Shown piece after piece: positions 19,101 through 27,000 of a stretch of 31,014 nucleotides of DNA. Source of the stretch: Akkermansiaceae bacterium. Lineage in GTDB: Bacteria > Verrucomicrobiota > Verrucomicrobiia > Verrucomicrobiales > Akkermansiaceae. Under the pieces are notes generated by a model. That model saw nothing but the letters and a program-made list of their open reading frames with translations, was not told where the DNA came from and did not search any database. Made by a program: the position numbers and the translations under genes. Position 1 is the stretch's first letter; every line of letters begins with the position of its first letter. Location of the stretch: positions 1-31,014 of the forward strand of contig JACKPZ010000032.1 of NCBI GenBank assembly GCA_024233135.1. Reading direction: 5' to 3'.

Positions 19101-19131
19101 CAACCGCGATGCCTACCGCCGCAATCTCTGA
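10180..19131 (+). CDS. Hybrid PKS-NRPS: KS-AT-ACP-aminotransferase-C-A-(N-MT)-PCP
   Basis: A 2983-residue megasynthase. KS: Cys174 (TACSTS), His310 (EAHGTGT), His351 (IGHLD). AT: Ser618 (GHSIGE) with HAFH (712-715), the malonyl-CoA type. ACP Ser942 (GFDSL). Class III PLP aminotransferase about 1060-1520, Schiff-base Lys1358 (TYGKVIGGG). C domain HHMVCDG (1678-1684). A domain: TSGSTG from 2148, Asp2193, NVYGPTE (2282-2288), pocket D-I-L-Q-L-G-V-I-W, a glycine-type code. An N-methyltransferase is inserted after A8 (EIGCGTG 2505-2511, then NSVAQYFPN and GGRIFLGDI), A10 resumes near 2863, and PCP Ser2924 follows. Expected chemistry is one malonate extension, conversion of the beta-ketone to a beta-amine (no KR or DH present), then addition of N-methylglycine. 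The KS-AT-ACP-AMT-C-A order recalls McyE and the mycosubtilin/iturin synthetases. Confidence 0.95.
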   Translation: MNESDSQPEAIAVVGMSGRFPEAGNPDEFWNNLVAGRDCISKFPGRTEADGRRFVGARSLIKDPDLFDAAFFNIYPREAELMDPQHRIFLECAWEALEDAGCDPSRFDGMIGVYAGLSLNTYLLHNLRTGFDLAKNYQVSEYQTMLGNDKDFLPVRVSYKLDLRGPSMTIQTACSTSLVAICQAATSLLTYQCDAALAGGVSVSFPQHRDYLYQEDGMVSPDGTCRAFDASAAGTVFGHGCGVVMLKRLSDAIEAGDPIHAVIRGWAVNNDGSDKVGFAAPGVNAQADVIALAQASAGVEPSEVSYIEAHGTGTPLGDPIEIAGLTKAFREGGAEGDGFCAIGTGKTHIGHLDCAAGVTGLIKTILQLRHEKIPALLHFQQPNPHIDFTGSPFVPVATDRDWKRGGQPRIAGVSAFGVGGTNAHVVVEEAPLCTETSPGRGKELLVLSARSRTALEEMSKRLADRIEAETPDLADVSLTLATGRKAFSHRRLVVAGDAADAVAALRDDFRDFEAPASERQVAFLFPGQGSQYVGMTRGLYDAEPVFRAAIDECARLLQPWIHRDIRSILYPSDHEVAAAEADIHKTVFTQPCIFAVEYSLAKLWMHWGVNPSLLIGHSIGEFVAAVIAGTFRLENALQLIATRGRLMQDLPGGSMLAVRADADSLELPEGVELAAVNSPGLCTLSGKDEAIVSYQKSLEDRGIQSRVLNTSHAFHSAAMEPITGTFAEDAAMVPANPPTLPWISTCTGKQIDAQTVADPNYWSRQLRQPVRFKDALETAIEQNPDLVFLEVGPGQALAQFARQHPARGNAPVVATLPKPDTDDLTSVLTAVGELWCHGVAPDWTAYFSGQTRAKLHLPTYPFERKSFWIDRSQEPEAAPAVPVNAPLPQRLPSTPPPAPAAPMPTADRKEELAASLRNLVHELSGIPVTDDRASFTELGFDSLFLTQASQAVLTRFGVKVTFRQMLGDLSSVAALAAFLDKEMPERTAAPAPAPVAEPASLTAPAVAAGSPLEQLLANNIQAMQALLAGHQTLAPAAAPTHGPAPVRWPQGFERSTKVQTRFGPFKAPETGEKGTLTDAQSKALDALIARYTAKTSKSKAYTAEHRPHFADPRAVSGFKSEWKEMVYPIVSAGSKDGRIRDIDGNEYVDITMGFGTYFFGHSPDWLMEAVEEQLRTGIEIGPQSPIAGKLASAICDLTGMERATFCNTGSEAVMAAMRLARTVTGRERIAYFTGDYHGMFEEVLVRGAWVDGVYKAQPIAPGIPQSLVENILVLDYADPASLEILREHAHELAAVMVEPVQSRAPGLQPRQFMHEVRAITEKTGTALIFDEVVTGFRCAPGGAQEYFGVAADMATYGKVIGGGMPIGVLAGKKEYMDALDGGMWSYGDDSFPEVGVTFFAGTFVRHPLAMAAAWRVVQHLRGEGPRLQIDMAERVSRLCRTLNEHFDAVGVPIRIPHFSAYAVIDYAHELKHASLLWYFLRERGVHVWEGRPLYFTTAHTDEDFDLVLKGFAGAIADMQAAGFLPARPDGVTVETPVFPRFDSAPTTEAQREIFHAVQMGDEANCAFNESNVIRFAGELDTAALRSALHDIVVRHPALRSTFSEDGSTQCFHPAGRSIDWIEHDFSNLDEKSPAATLPVSLLKRSESSVPFDLTNGPLHRFHLIRYAGNVQELLFTAHHMVCDGWSFGMILMELAEAYNARKAGRLPKLPPAMSFADYARMEVTEASSEDVAAAENYWVSQFETGAPVLELPTDRPRPSVKTYNGAMETLTIDGERYDRIKKASPALGGTLFSTLLATYATLLHRLTGQDDVVIGIPAAGQTRVGRDELVGHCLNFLPLRIRPTADKPFAAFSTEVRDVVLEAYDHQHLTFGRLLQKLNLPRDTSRLPLVTVMFNIDKNGTDQIRYDGLKFDVETNSKQFVNFDLFFNLVQTDERLVVECEYNTDLHDAETIRHWLRSFEKLIASAIEAKETTLDSLPILSADDHAVLDRWNDTRRDYPRDATIDCLVSTIAGRVPDHTAVRCGGESLTYQQLETRATDLAGRLQSAGVQRGDLVGVHLERSTSMVTSLLAVLKCGAAYVPMDPSFPAERLGMMIEDAAMKVIVSQKSIHGDLPASTARILCVDETGEPAAFNAVTRDPEDAAYVIFTSGSTGRPKGVRIPHRAVVNFLNSMRREPGLAPDDRLLSVTTLSFDISMLEIFLPLTTGAKTVIATRDTTLDGNRLADEIATRDITVLQATPSTWRLLLEAGWKGKQNLKILVGGEAVPRDLVNQLAPLCAEIWNVYGPTETTIWSTAGKLEAGDGPVLIGKPIDNTRIQIVNAAMQPQPLGVAGELLIGGDGLALGYHNQPELTADRFVSTPLDSGKLYRTGDLARWRADGTIECLGRMDHQVKVRGFRIELGDIESHLAQHPSVAQAVADVRDGRLVAWLRTQSADSSGDGTAIWRDQWDMLYQSAIDQSGTSKLDQLDSVIAGWSGIEGIDAQVSEWIDTTVARIRGSHPRKVFEIGCGTGQLLARLAPEVEEYHAADISKVAIDALRSTHPAPNIHLHHRPADEFNGLPQCHFDTVIINSVAQYFPNAGYLKSVLEGALALLAPGGRIFLGDIQSNALLPVHHAEALRERAPRDATAGDLRAKLDQRLAAETELSLDPAWFEHFRDQHGAVTTVEMPLRRGKLANETTTYHYDVILHTGSSIPFANVPDATEWRNLNLEQLEAMLVSNPETLRFTGIPDARLAKPIAFQRALAGTSADSQLPEPQSVPSNAVSAEDLYQVAAQTGYQAHVRWQGDGTQGTLEAVFLRTPVKTLPNWYRVTSTLPVEALANQPASAKSGSSDLSGALRGHLKAHLPDYMIPSAFVMVDSFPLTPNGKVNRKALPAPGADAVEENRPVAAPTNDTESKLLEIWKQVLGRDNIGIDDDIFELGGDSILIFQITTRATRAGIELTPAKVFRHRRISSLAADMLAPEAPKTASTIQRVNRDAYRRNL

Positions 19132-19138
19132 GCCGACG

Positions 19139-22100
19139 ATGAAACCGACGCAGGAAGCACCCGCCAGCCCGGCCCCCGATTCCGGGAGCGTGCTCGCGTT
19201 TCCCGCGTCGGCTTCGCAGCAGATGTTCTGGTATCTCGACCAGATCCAGAACGGCGTCACCGCGTTCAACGTTCCGCTGCGTTTCCGTCTCGAAGGTCCG
19301 CTGCGGCCGGATCTGCTGAAACGGACGCTCAACACCATCGTCGAACGCCACGAGTCGTTGCGCACACATTTCGGTGAGGACAATGGCGAGTTGCTCCAGA
19401 TCGTCATGCCGGAGCTCACGCTCGACCTGCCGGTGATCGACCTCGGCCATCTGCCGGAAGAGCGGCTTCAGGAAGAGGCCGACCGACTCGGCAGCATCGA
19501 GGCGCAGCGCGCGTTCCACCTTTCCACCGGCCCGCTCGTCCGGGCGGAGCTCGTGCGGCTCTCCGCGGACCACCACATCCTGCACGTCACCGCACACCAC
19601 GCGATTTTCGACGGCATGTCGATGACCGTGCTGACCAAGGAGATCGCCGCGATCTATCAGGCATATTTCGACGGCAAGCCGTGTCCACTCGAGCCGCTGC
19701 CCCTGCAATACGGAGACTTCTCCGTCTGGCAGAAGGATTTCCTCGAAGGGCCCGAGATGAAACAACAGCTCGGGTATTGGAAACAAAGACTGCAAGGCAT
19801 GACCGAGGTCGATCTGCCAACCGACTTCCCCCGCCCCGCGGTGAAGGCGTGGAAGGGCGAGATCATCTCGACCTTGTTTCCGAAAGAACTCACCGACCGC
19901 CTGCACGCCATCGCATCGAAACACGGTGCCACCTTGTTCCATCTCCAGCTCGCGGCCTACATGACGCTGCTGTCGCGCTACTCCGGTGGGACGGACATCG
20001 CCATCGGGACGCCGGTCACCGGCCGCACCCGCGGCGAACTCGAAGGAGTCATCGGCGTGTTCATCAACTCGCTCCTCATGCGCGGCGATTTGTCGGGAAA
20101 CCCGTCGTTCGGAGCGCTGGTCGAGCGCGTCCGGGACACGGCGCTAGAAGCTTTGGAAAACCAGGAACTGCCTTTCGAGGCTCTCGTCCGCGAGATGAAG
20201 CCGGATCGCGATCCCGGCCGCAATCCGCTGTTCCAGGTGAACTTCAACCACCACCGGTCCTTCGCGAAACCCGGTGACTTCGGCGGCGTGTCGCTTTCTC
20301 CGGTGCCTTCGCGCTCGCCCGGCACCATCTTCGACCTGCACTTCTTCATGGTCGAACGCGCCGAAGGCTGGCGCGCATCCCTCGACTACAGCACCGATCT
20401 GTTCTCGCGCGAATCGGCAGACCGAATGCTCGGGCATTTCAAACGCCTCCATGAGGACATCGTGGCGCACCCGGACGTTCCGCTCGACCAGTTGGAGATC
20501 CTCACCGACGACGAGCGGGCGACGCTCGAACAATTCGCCACCGGCGAAACCAGAGATTACCCGCGCGACGCGGATATCGGCGGATTGTTCCTGCAAACCG
20601 CGCACGATCACCCGGATCGCATCGCGCTCGTCAGCGGATCCCGCGAAGTCACCTATCAGCAGCTCCGCACCGAGGTCACCTGCCTCGCCCGCACCTTGCT
20701 CGACAAGGGCGTGAAACCCGGCGATCCGGTTGTTTTCACCGGTCCGCAGGACCTCGGAATGGTCACCGCGTTCCTCGCCACGTTGATCGTCGGCGGTTTC
20801 TGCGTGCCGCTGGATCCGAGTTATCCGGCGGATCGTTTCGCCATGCTGCTGGAGGAATCCGGAGCGCGCCACATCCTCGTCTCGGGTGAAACGAACGTGC
20901 TTCCCGCGACATGGTCCGGGACGACCGTCGAGATCCCGGCCTTCGGAGCGGCCGAATACCCGGAGGAACTGCCGACGATTCCGGTGCGTGCGGATCAAGC
21001 CGCCTTCCTGATGTTCACCTCGGGATCCACCGGGCGCCCGAAAGGCGTGCTCGTTCCGCACCGCGGCATCGTGCGCCTTGTGAAGGGCGGCGACTTCATG
21101 CCGATTACCGCGGACGACGTGTTTCTCCAGGCCGCACCGGCATCCTTCGACGCCATCCATCTCGAACTCTGGGGACCGCTGCTCACCGGCGGGAAACTCG
21201 TCCTGCTGCCCGAAGGGCCGGGCCTCGAGTCGATCGCCAACGCCGTGCGCCGCCACCACGTCACCGCGCTGTGGCTCACGTCCGGCTTGTTCCAATTGAT
21301 GATCGACGAACACGCCGACGCGCTCAAAGGCCTGCGTTTCCTGCTCTCCGGCGGCGACGTGCTCTCGCCTTCGCATGTTCGCAAGGCGCTCGATACGCTG
21401 CCGTCCACCACGCTCATCAACGGTTACGGCCCGACTGAAAACACCACCTTCACCACCTGCCACCGGATCACACGCGACGATCTAACAAAGCCGTCGATCC
21501 CCATCGGCCGGCCCGTCGCGCAAACCACGGTGCACATCCTCGACGACAAGCTCCGTCCGGTGCCGATCGGTATTCCAGGCGAGTTGTGGACCGGCGGCGA
21601 CGGACTTGCCATCGGCTACCTCAACGCGCCGGATCTCACGGCGGAGCGATTCGTCAACCACCCTCGTTTCGGCCGCCTCTACCGCACGGGAGACCGCTGC
21701 CGCTGGCGCGCCGACGGCACGATCGAGTTCTTCGGCCGCAACGACCATCAGGTGAAGGTCCGCGGTTTCCGCATCGAACTGGGTGAGATCGAAGCCGTAC
21801 TCGCCAACCATCCGTCCGTGAAGGCGGCGCGTGTCGCCGTGCGCGGAACGGACTCGGAAACGAAACGCATCCTCGCATGGGTCGTCCCGAATGCCGGTTC
21901 GAAAGCCGATGCAGCCGGGTTGATGCGTCATGTGGACTCCTCGCTGCCCGCCTTCATGCGACCGGAGGTGATCGCCGTGCTCGATTCGTTTCCGCTCAAT
22001 GCGAACGGCAAGGTGGATCTCGCCGCGCTGCCCGATCCGGGCGTGCGGAAACAGCAGGTCGAAACGAAAACATCGGAAGCTCCGCAAGGCACCACCGAGC

Positions 22101-23161
22101 GCCGGGTGGCGGAGTTGTGGAGCGAGTTGTTAGGAAGGTCCGCCATCGGTCGCCACGACGACTTCTTCGCGCTCGGCGGACACTCGCTGCTCGCGCTGCG
22201 CATGTTCTCACGGATCAACCGCGAGTTCGGCAAATCCCTGCCGCTGGCCACGCTCATCCAGCACCCCACGGTGGCCGCGCTCTCCGCGGTGATCGCCCCG
22301 CAACCCGCCGATCCCGCCTCGGAAGAAACGCACGACCCGAAAGGCAACCTCGTCACGCTTTCCAAGGGCGGCGACGAAGCACCGCTGTTCTGCCTGCATG
22401 GCGGCGATGGCGGCGTGCTGTTCTACCGCGGACTCGCCGACCGGATGCCGAAGTCGCTGCCGATCCACGCCATCGAATCGCTCGAACTCGGCAACAGCGG
22501 CGTCATCCAGCCGTCGAGCATCGGCGAAACCGCCGCGTCGTATCTCCGCGAGATTCTCAAGGTGCGGCCGCAGGGACCGTTCCGCCTCGCCGGTTACTCA
22601 TTCGGCGGCGTGGTCGCCCACGAGATCGCCTGCCAACTCACCGAGATGGGCCACGAGGTCACCTTCCTCGGCCTCTTCGATACCCACAACCCCGCCGCAC
22701 CGTCGCGCCAGTATGGCAAGATCGAGCGCTTCCGCGTCTTCTGGAACGAACACTCCGAAGAGGCGATCGGCAAACGGTTCGGCCTCCTGCGCGGGCGGAT
22801 CCGCGACGGCATCCGCACCCACCGCCGGGTGAAACTCGAACTCGCCGCCGCCCGCTCCAGCGGCCCGGCCGAGGCGTTCAGCGACCTTCGACGCGTCCAG
22901 GTGCGCGAGGAAAACTGGCGCGCCATGCAGGAATACAAACCCCGCCCGTTCGCCGGCCGGATCACCTTGTTCAAGACCAACCACGTCGATGACAAAGTCG
23001 AGTACGATGCGGATTACGGCTGGTCCGCGGTTGCGAAAGAAGGGTTGGACATCATTTCCGTCACCGGGCATCATCTCGCCCTGTTCTCCCCCGAGAACAT
23101 CGATTCTCTCGCCAGCGCGCTTTGTTCCTGCCTGAAACGCTCTGGTCCCCCCCACCCCTGA
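19139..23161 (+). CDS. Terminal NRPS module C-A-PCP-thioesterase
   Basis: A 1340-residue protein. C domain: HHAIFDG (153-159). A domain: FTSGSTGRPKG (Thr627 onward), Asp671 (FDAIHLE) and NGYGPTE. The pocket residues read D-A-L-W-L-G-G-T-F, close to valine-type codes, so a small branched aliphatic residue is expected. PCP Ser1016 is in LGGHSLLAL. The C-terminal type I thioesterase has the nucleophile Ser1154 in GYSFGG, a likely Asp in GLFDTHN and a likely His in TGHHLALF. By family knowledge the TE releases the chain by hydrolysis or cyclisation; no other TE is in the window, so this should be the last module. The start at 19139 leaves a 7-bp gap after the hybrid synthase; an ATG at 19109 would overlap it by 23 bp and is equally possible. 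Neither has a Shine-Dalgarno. Confidence 0.93.
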   Translation: MKPTQEAPASPAPDSGSVLAFPASASQQMFWYLDQIQNGVTAFNVPLRFRLEGPLRPDLLKRTLNTIVERHESLRTHFGEDNGELLQIVMPELTLDLPVIDLGHLPEERLQEEADRLGSIEAQRAFHLSTGPLVRAELVRLSADHHILHVTAHHAIFDGMSMTVLTKEIAAIYQAYFDGKPCPLEPLPLQYGDFSVWQKDFLEGPEMKQQLGYWKQRLQGMTEVDLPTDFPRPAVKAWKGEIISTLFPKELTDRLHAIASKHGATLFHLQLAAYMTLLSRYSGGTDIAIGTPVTGRTRGELEGVIGVFINSLLMRGDLSGNPSFGALVERVRDTALEALENQELPFEALVREMKPDRDPGRNPLFQVNFNHHRSFAKPGDFGGVSLSPVPSRSPGTIFDLHFFMVERAEGWRASLDYSTDLFSRESADRMLGHFKRLHEDIVAHPDVPLDQLEILTDDERATLEQFATGETRDYPRDADIGGLFLQTAHDHPDRIALVSGSREVTYQQLRTEVTCLARTLLDKGVKPGDPVVFTGPQDLGMVTAFLATLIVGGFCVPLDPSYPADRFAMLLEESGARHILVSGETNVLPATWSGTTVEIPAFGAAEYPEELPTIPVRADQAAFLMFTSGSTGRPKGVLVPHRGIVRLVKGGDFMPITADDVFLQAAPASFDAIHLELWGPLLTGGKLVLLPEGPGLESIANAVRRHHVTALWLTSGLFQLMIDEHADALKGLRFLLSGGDVLSPSHVRKALDTLPSTTLINGYGPTENTTFTTCHRITRDDLTKPSIPIGRPVAQTTVHILDDKLRPVPIGIPGELWTGGDGLAIGYLNAPDLTAERFVNHPRFGRLYRTGDRCRWRADGTIEFFGRNDHQVKVRGFRIELGEIEAVLANHPSVKAARVAVRGTDSETKRILAWVVPNAGSKADAAGLMRHVDSSLPAFMRPEVIAVLDSFPLNANGKVDLAALPDPGVRKQQVETKTSEAPQGTTERRVAELWSELLGRSAIGRHDDFFALGGHSLLALRMFSRINREFGKSLPLATLIQHPTVAALSAVIAPQPADPASEETHDPKGNLVTLSKGGDEAPLFCLHGGDGGVLFYRGLADRMPKSLPIHAIESLELGNSGVIQPSSIGETAASYLREILKVRPQGPFRLAGYSFGGVVAHEIACQLTEMGHEVTFLGLFDTHNPAAPSRQYGKIERFRVFWNEHSEEAIGKRFGLLRGRIRDGIRTHRRVKLELAAARSSGPAEAFSDLRRVQVREENWRAMQEYKPRPFAGRITLFKTNHVDDKVEYDADYGWSAVAKEGLDIISVTGHHLALFSPENIDSLASALCSCLKRSGPPHP

Positions 23162-23193
23162 CTCCCCCCGACAGATCGACATGGCCTCCCCCC
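23147..23193 (+). promoter_or_regulatory. Poly-C tracts around the PEP-CTERM gene start
   Basis: C7 (23147-23153), C6 (23164-23169, 11 nt before the ATG) and C6 (23188-23193, codons 3-5) bracket the start codon at 23181. The first run lies in the last codons of the upstream NRPS gene. This is the only gene inside the NRPS operon whose start has these tracts, which hints at separate control of the PEP-CTERM gene. Confidence 0.45.
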
Positions 23194-24074
23194 GATCCGG
23201 CCTGGCATCGGCCGCGCTTCATTGCGTTGCCCTGCTCGCGCTCGCTTTGCCGTCCGCCCTGGCGCAGAACCTCTCGTTGCTGGACTTCTCACAGAATGTC
23301 CAGGCGACCAACGGGATGTATCCGAACAACTCGACCCTCGGTCCCGAATTCTACTCCGGGGCGGTGCTCGACTTCGTCAACGTCACCACCAAGAACGGGC
23401 AGTCGGTCGACGCGCGCGTGACCTTGCTGGGCAGCGCGGGTGACTATGAATTCGTAGGCTGGCTGCCGCACTACAACGAGGCGAACGGACAACCGGGCGA
23501 CGACCTCGGCGTGTACTACCGCAGCATCTACGACCTCGACGACGAGTCGTTCGGCGGCATCGCGTGGACGATCACGTTTTACGAAGGCGGCGGGGAATTC
23601 GCCAACGAGGCGACGCTCGAGGACGTCAGCCTTTTGATCTATGACTTCGATGGCGAGCCCGGCCAGAGCGAGCACATCCGCACCTACACCGGTGACGGCC
23701 TCAACGGCTACCAGCTCCAGAACGGCGCGGACATCACGGCATCCGGTGACGAGGACACGTGGATCTTCAACGCGGGTGGACACGATCTCTCGGAGTCCGG
23801 CCCGCAGGGATCGTTCATCCTGAACTATCACAACACCTCGTCGATCCGCTTCGACATGTTTTCCTCAACGAGCGAGAACCATCCGTGGAACAAATCCGGC
23901 ATCTTCGCCGGCATCGACGGAAATCTCGGTCTCGCGGGCACCTCCGCGGCCGACTACGGCGCCTTCGTCGTCATCCCTGAACCGTCCCAGTTTTCGCTGG
24001 CCCTTGTCGCACTGTCCCTCGCATGTTTCCGCAGACGCCGTCCTCCCTTGGCGGCGGGGACACCGAGATCATGA
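23181..24074 (+). CDS. PEP-CTERM sorting domain surface protein
   Basis: A 297-residue exported protein. An N-terminal signal peptide (about residues 1-33: GLASAALHCVALLALALPSA, then LAQ) precedes a mature domain of about 225 residues. That domain is acidic, rich in Gly, Asp, Asn and aromatics, and probably beta-rich (for example AWTITFYEGGGEF, DVSLLIYDFDG). The C-terminus has the full tripartite exosortase signal: VIPEPSQ, a hydrophobic helix (FSLALVALSLACF) and an RRRR cluster, with a short tail after it. By family knowledge exosortase cleaves at PEP and the protein is released into or anchored in the EPS-covered surface. No enzymatic motif was recognised. It begins 19 bp after the TE-containing NRPS gene, and its stop overlaps the start of the FAAL synthetase (ATGA at 24071). 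No exosortase gene is present in this window. Confidence 0.9.
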   Translation: MASPRSGLASAALHCVALLALALPSALAQNLSLLDFSQNVQATNGMYPNNSTLGPEFYSGAVLDFVNVTTKNGQSVDARVTLLGSAGDYEFVGWLPHYNEANGQPGDDLGVYYRSIYDLDDESFGGIAWTITFYEGGGEFANEATLEDVSLLIYDFDGEPGQSEHIRTYTGDGLNGYQLQNGADITASGDEDTWIFNAGGHDLSESGPQGSFILNYHNTSSIRFDMFSSTSENHPWNKSGIFAGIDGNLGLAGTSAADYGAFVVIPEPSQFSLALVALSLACFRRRRPPLAAGTPRS

Positions 24075-27000
24075 CGAGCCAAGAAGCATCCGCCACCCCC
24101 TGTCCGCTGCACGAGCTCCTGAGTGGGCGCGCGGACGCGGCTCCGGATGCCACCGCGCTGGTGTTTCTGGCGGATGGTGGAACCGACGAGTGGCGGATGA
24201 CCTGGCGGGAGCTCTCCGACCGCGCGAAGGCGCTGGCCGTGCGGTTGCTCGAAGCCGGTGCCGCGGGAAAACCGGTGCTGCTGCTTCACGAGCCGGGAAA
24301 CTCGTTTGTCGTGTCGTTGTTCGCATGCTGGCATGCCGGCGCGATCGCCGTTCCGGGACACCCGCCGAAAGGGGCCCGTCATCGGGAGCGCCTCGCCGCG
24401 GTGATCCGCGACAGCGGAGCGAAACTCGCACTCGCGGAGACCCCGCTTCCGCACCTCGATGGCGTCCGGGTTCTTGACGTGGATGTTCCGATTTCCGGCG
24501 GCTCCGGATTGCCGCCCGTGCCGCCGGATGACGCGCCCTGCGTGTTGCAATACACTTCCGGATCGACCGCCGCGCCGAAAGGAGTGGTTCTCCGCCACGC
24601 GCATTTCCACGCGCACTACCGGGCTCTATCCGCCGCGTATGGCAGCGACTTCCGCCCGGTGGCGAGTTGGCTTCCGCACTACCACGACATGGGGTTGGTG
24701 CTGAAAATCCTCTTCGCCTTCGGTGCCGGAGCGCCGCTGGTCCATTTTTCACCCGCTCATTTCATCCTCCGGCCCGTGCGCTGGTTGCAGGCCATCAGCC
24801 GTCACCGGGCCGAGATGAGCGGGGCGCCGAATTTCGCCTTCGAAGCATGCCTGCGAAGCGTGCGCGACGAAGACCTTCGGCATCTCGACCTGTCGTGTTG
24901 GCGGGCGGCGCCATGCGGCGCGGAGCGCATCCGCCCGGAGACGCTCGAACGATTCGCCAAACGTTTCGCCCCGTGCGGTTTCGACGCGGACGCCTTCCTG
25001 CCCGGCTACGGACTTGCGGAGGCGACCCTCACGGTCACCGCCCGGAGGCCGCATGACGAGGTGCGCGACATCATCCATCCGACGCTCGGGCGTCACGCCT
25101 CGTGCGGCGAAGCGTTGCCCGGCGTGACGGTCCGCATCGCCGATGCGGAAAGCGGAAACGACCTGCCGGATGGAACGCCGGGCGAGATCCGTGTCTCCGG
25201 GCCGACCGTGGCGGATGGATATTTCAACAAGGATGGTCCGCCGGAATCCTTCGGCCCCGAACTCGCCACGGGGGATCTTGGTTTCCTCATGAACGGCAGG
25301 TTGTTTGTCACCGGCCGGATCAAGGATCTCATCATCCTCGATGGTGTGAACCACTCGCCCGAGGACATCGAACATGCGGCGCTGGCGGCGGATCCCGGGC
25401 TGCGCGCCGCCGCCGCGGTCGCGGAAACGAACGGCGACGGAGAGTGCGCGAGCCTGCTGGTGGAACATGCCGGCGCTGCCGATCACCCGGCGCTCTGCCG
25501 CGCGATCCGCCGGAGGGTTTCGGAAACCGCCGGTTTGCCGGTCCATCGTGTCGTCATCGTTCGCGAAGGGCTCCTGCCGCGCACCACCAGTGGCAAGATC
25601 CGCCGCGGAGAATGCGCGGCTCGCCTCGGCGATGGATCGCTCGCCGTCCGCCATGACGACCTCGCCGACCGCTCGCCGGCCGCAAAGGTCGATCCGGACC
25701 TGCTCGCCAGCGTGCTCGACGCGGTGTGCGAAATCACCGGCCGCGATGATGCGGCGGCGGAGGATGATCTAACAGGATTCGGAATCGGCTCGATGGATGC
25801 CACGCGTCTCGTCAACCGGCTGCGCCAACGAACCGGACGCGGGTTGACCATCGCCGACGTGTTCACCGCCGCCTCGTTCGCGGATCTCGCCGCGTTGCTG
25901 CAGAAGCGTTGCCATGTCGATGCGGACGAAGAAACAGCCGCCGGTGGCCCGGGCGCGCTCACTCACGCCCAGGAGCGGATGTGGTTTCTCCATCAGACCG
26001 ATCCGGAGAGCGCGGCCTATCATGTTTTCGGCGCGCTGGCACTCGATGGTCCGCTGGATCGCGAGCGACTCGGACGAGCGTTCCGATCGGTCGTCGCCCG
26101 CCATGACATCCTCACCAGCCGTCATGGCGTGGAGGACGGGCTCCCGGTCGTGTGGCGGGAGCCGGGCACCCTGCCCGAACTCACATTCCGTGATGCCGAG
26201 GACGGCGCCGTCTCGGCGGATCTCCTGCGATCGTTCGCTGCGGCGCCGTTTCGTATCGACGCGGAACCGCCGATCCGCGCGATGCTCATCCGGCTTCGCG
26301 AGGAAGCGCATGTGTTCGCGGTGTGCGTCCATCACATCGCCGCGGATGGCTGGTCGATGCGTCTGCTGGCGCGGGAAACCGCGTCGCTGTATGCGGACCC
26401 GAACGCCGTCCTTCCTCCCGCGCCATCCTATCTGGAGGAGGCGCCCCGCCTGCGCGCGCGGGTCGAACGCGGCGGGTTCGCTCCCCAGTTGGAATACTGG
26501 AAACGACGTCTCGCCGGGCACCCCGGCATCATCCCGTTGCCCACGGATTTCCCGCGTCCTCCGGTGGTCCGCTCGGAGGGCGGGCTTGCGGAGAGCGAGC
26601 TGTCGCCCGATCTCCGGCTTGCCGTCGCGGACTTCGCACGCCGGCACCGGGTGACACCGTTCATGGTCTATCTCGCGGCTTATCTGCTGCTGCTGCGCGG
26701 GCATGGAGCGGGTGACGACCTCGTGGTCGCGATCCCGGTCGCCAACCGCAACCGCCATGAAACGGAGCCACTGGTGGGAACATTGGTGAACACCCTTCCG
26801 TTCCGCCTGAAGATGGATGGAGGGAAAACCTTGTCAGCCATGCTTCAGGATCTGCGTTCCGCCGCGCTCGACATGCAGCAGAACCAGGACATCCCCTTCG
26901 AGGCCATCGTCAATGCGATGCAGCCCGACCGCTCGAGCGATCATCCGCCGCTCGCCCAGGTGATGTTCGATCACCAGGAAATCCCCATTCACGACTCATG

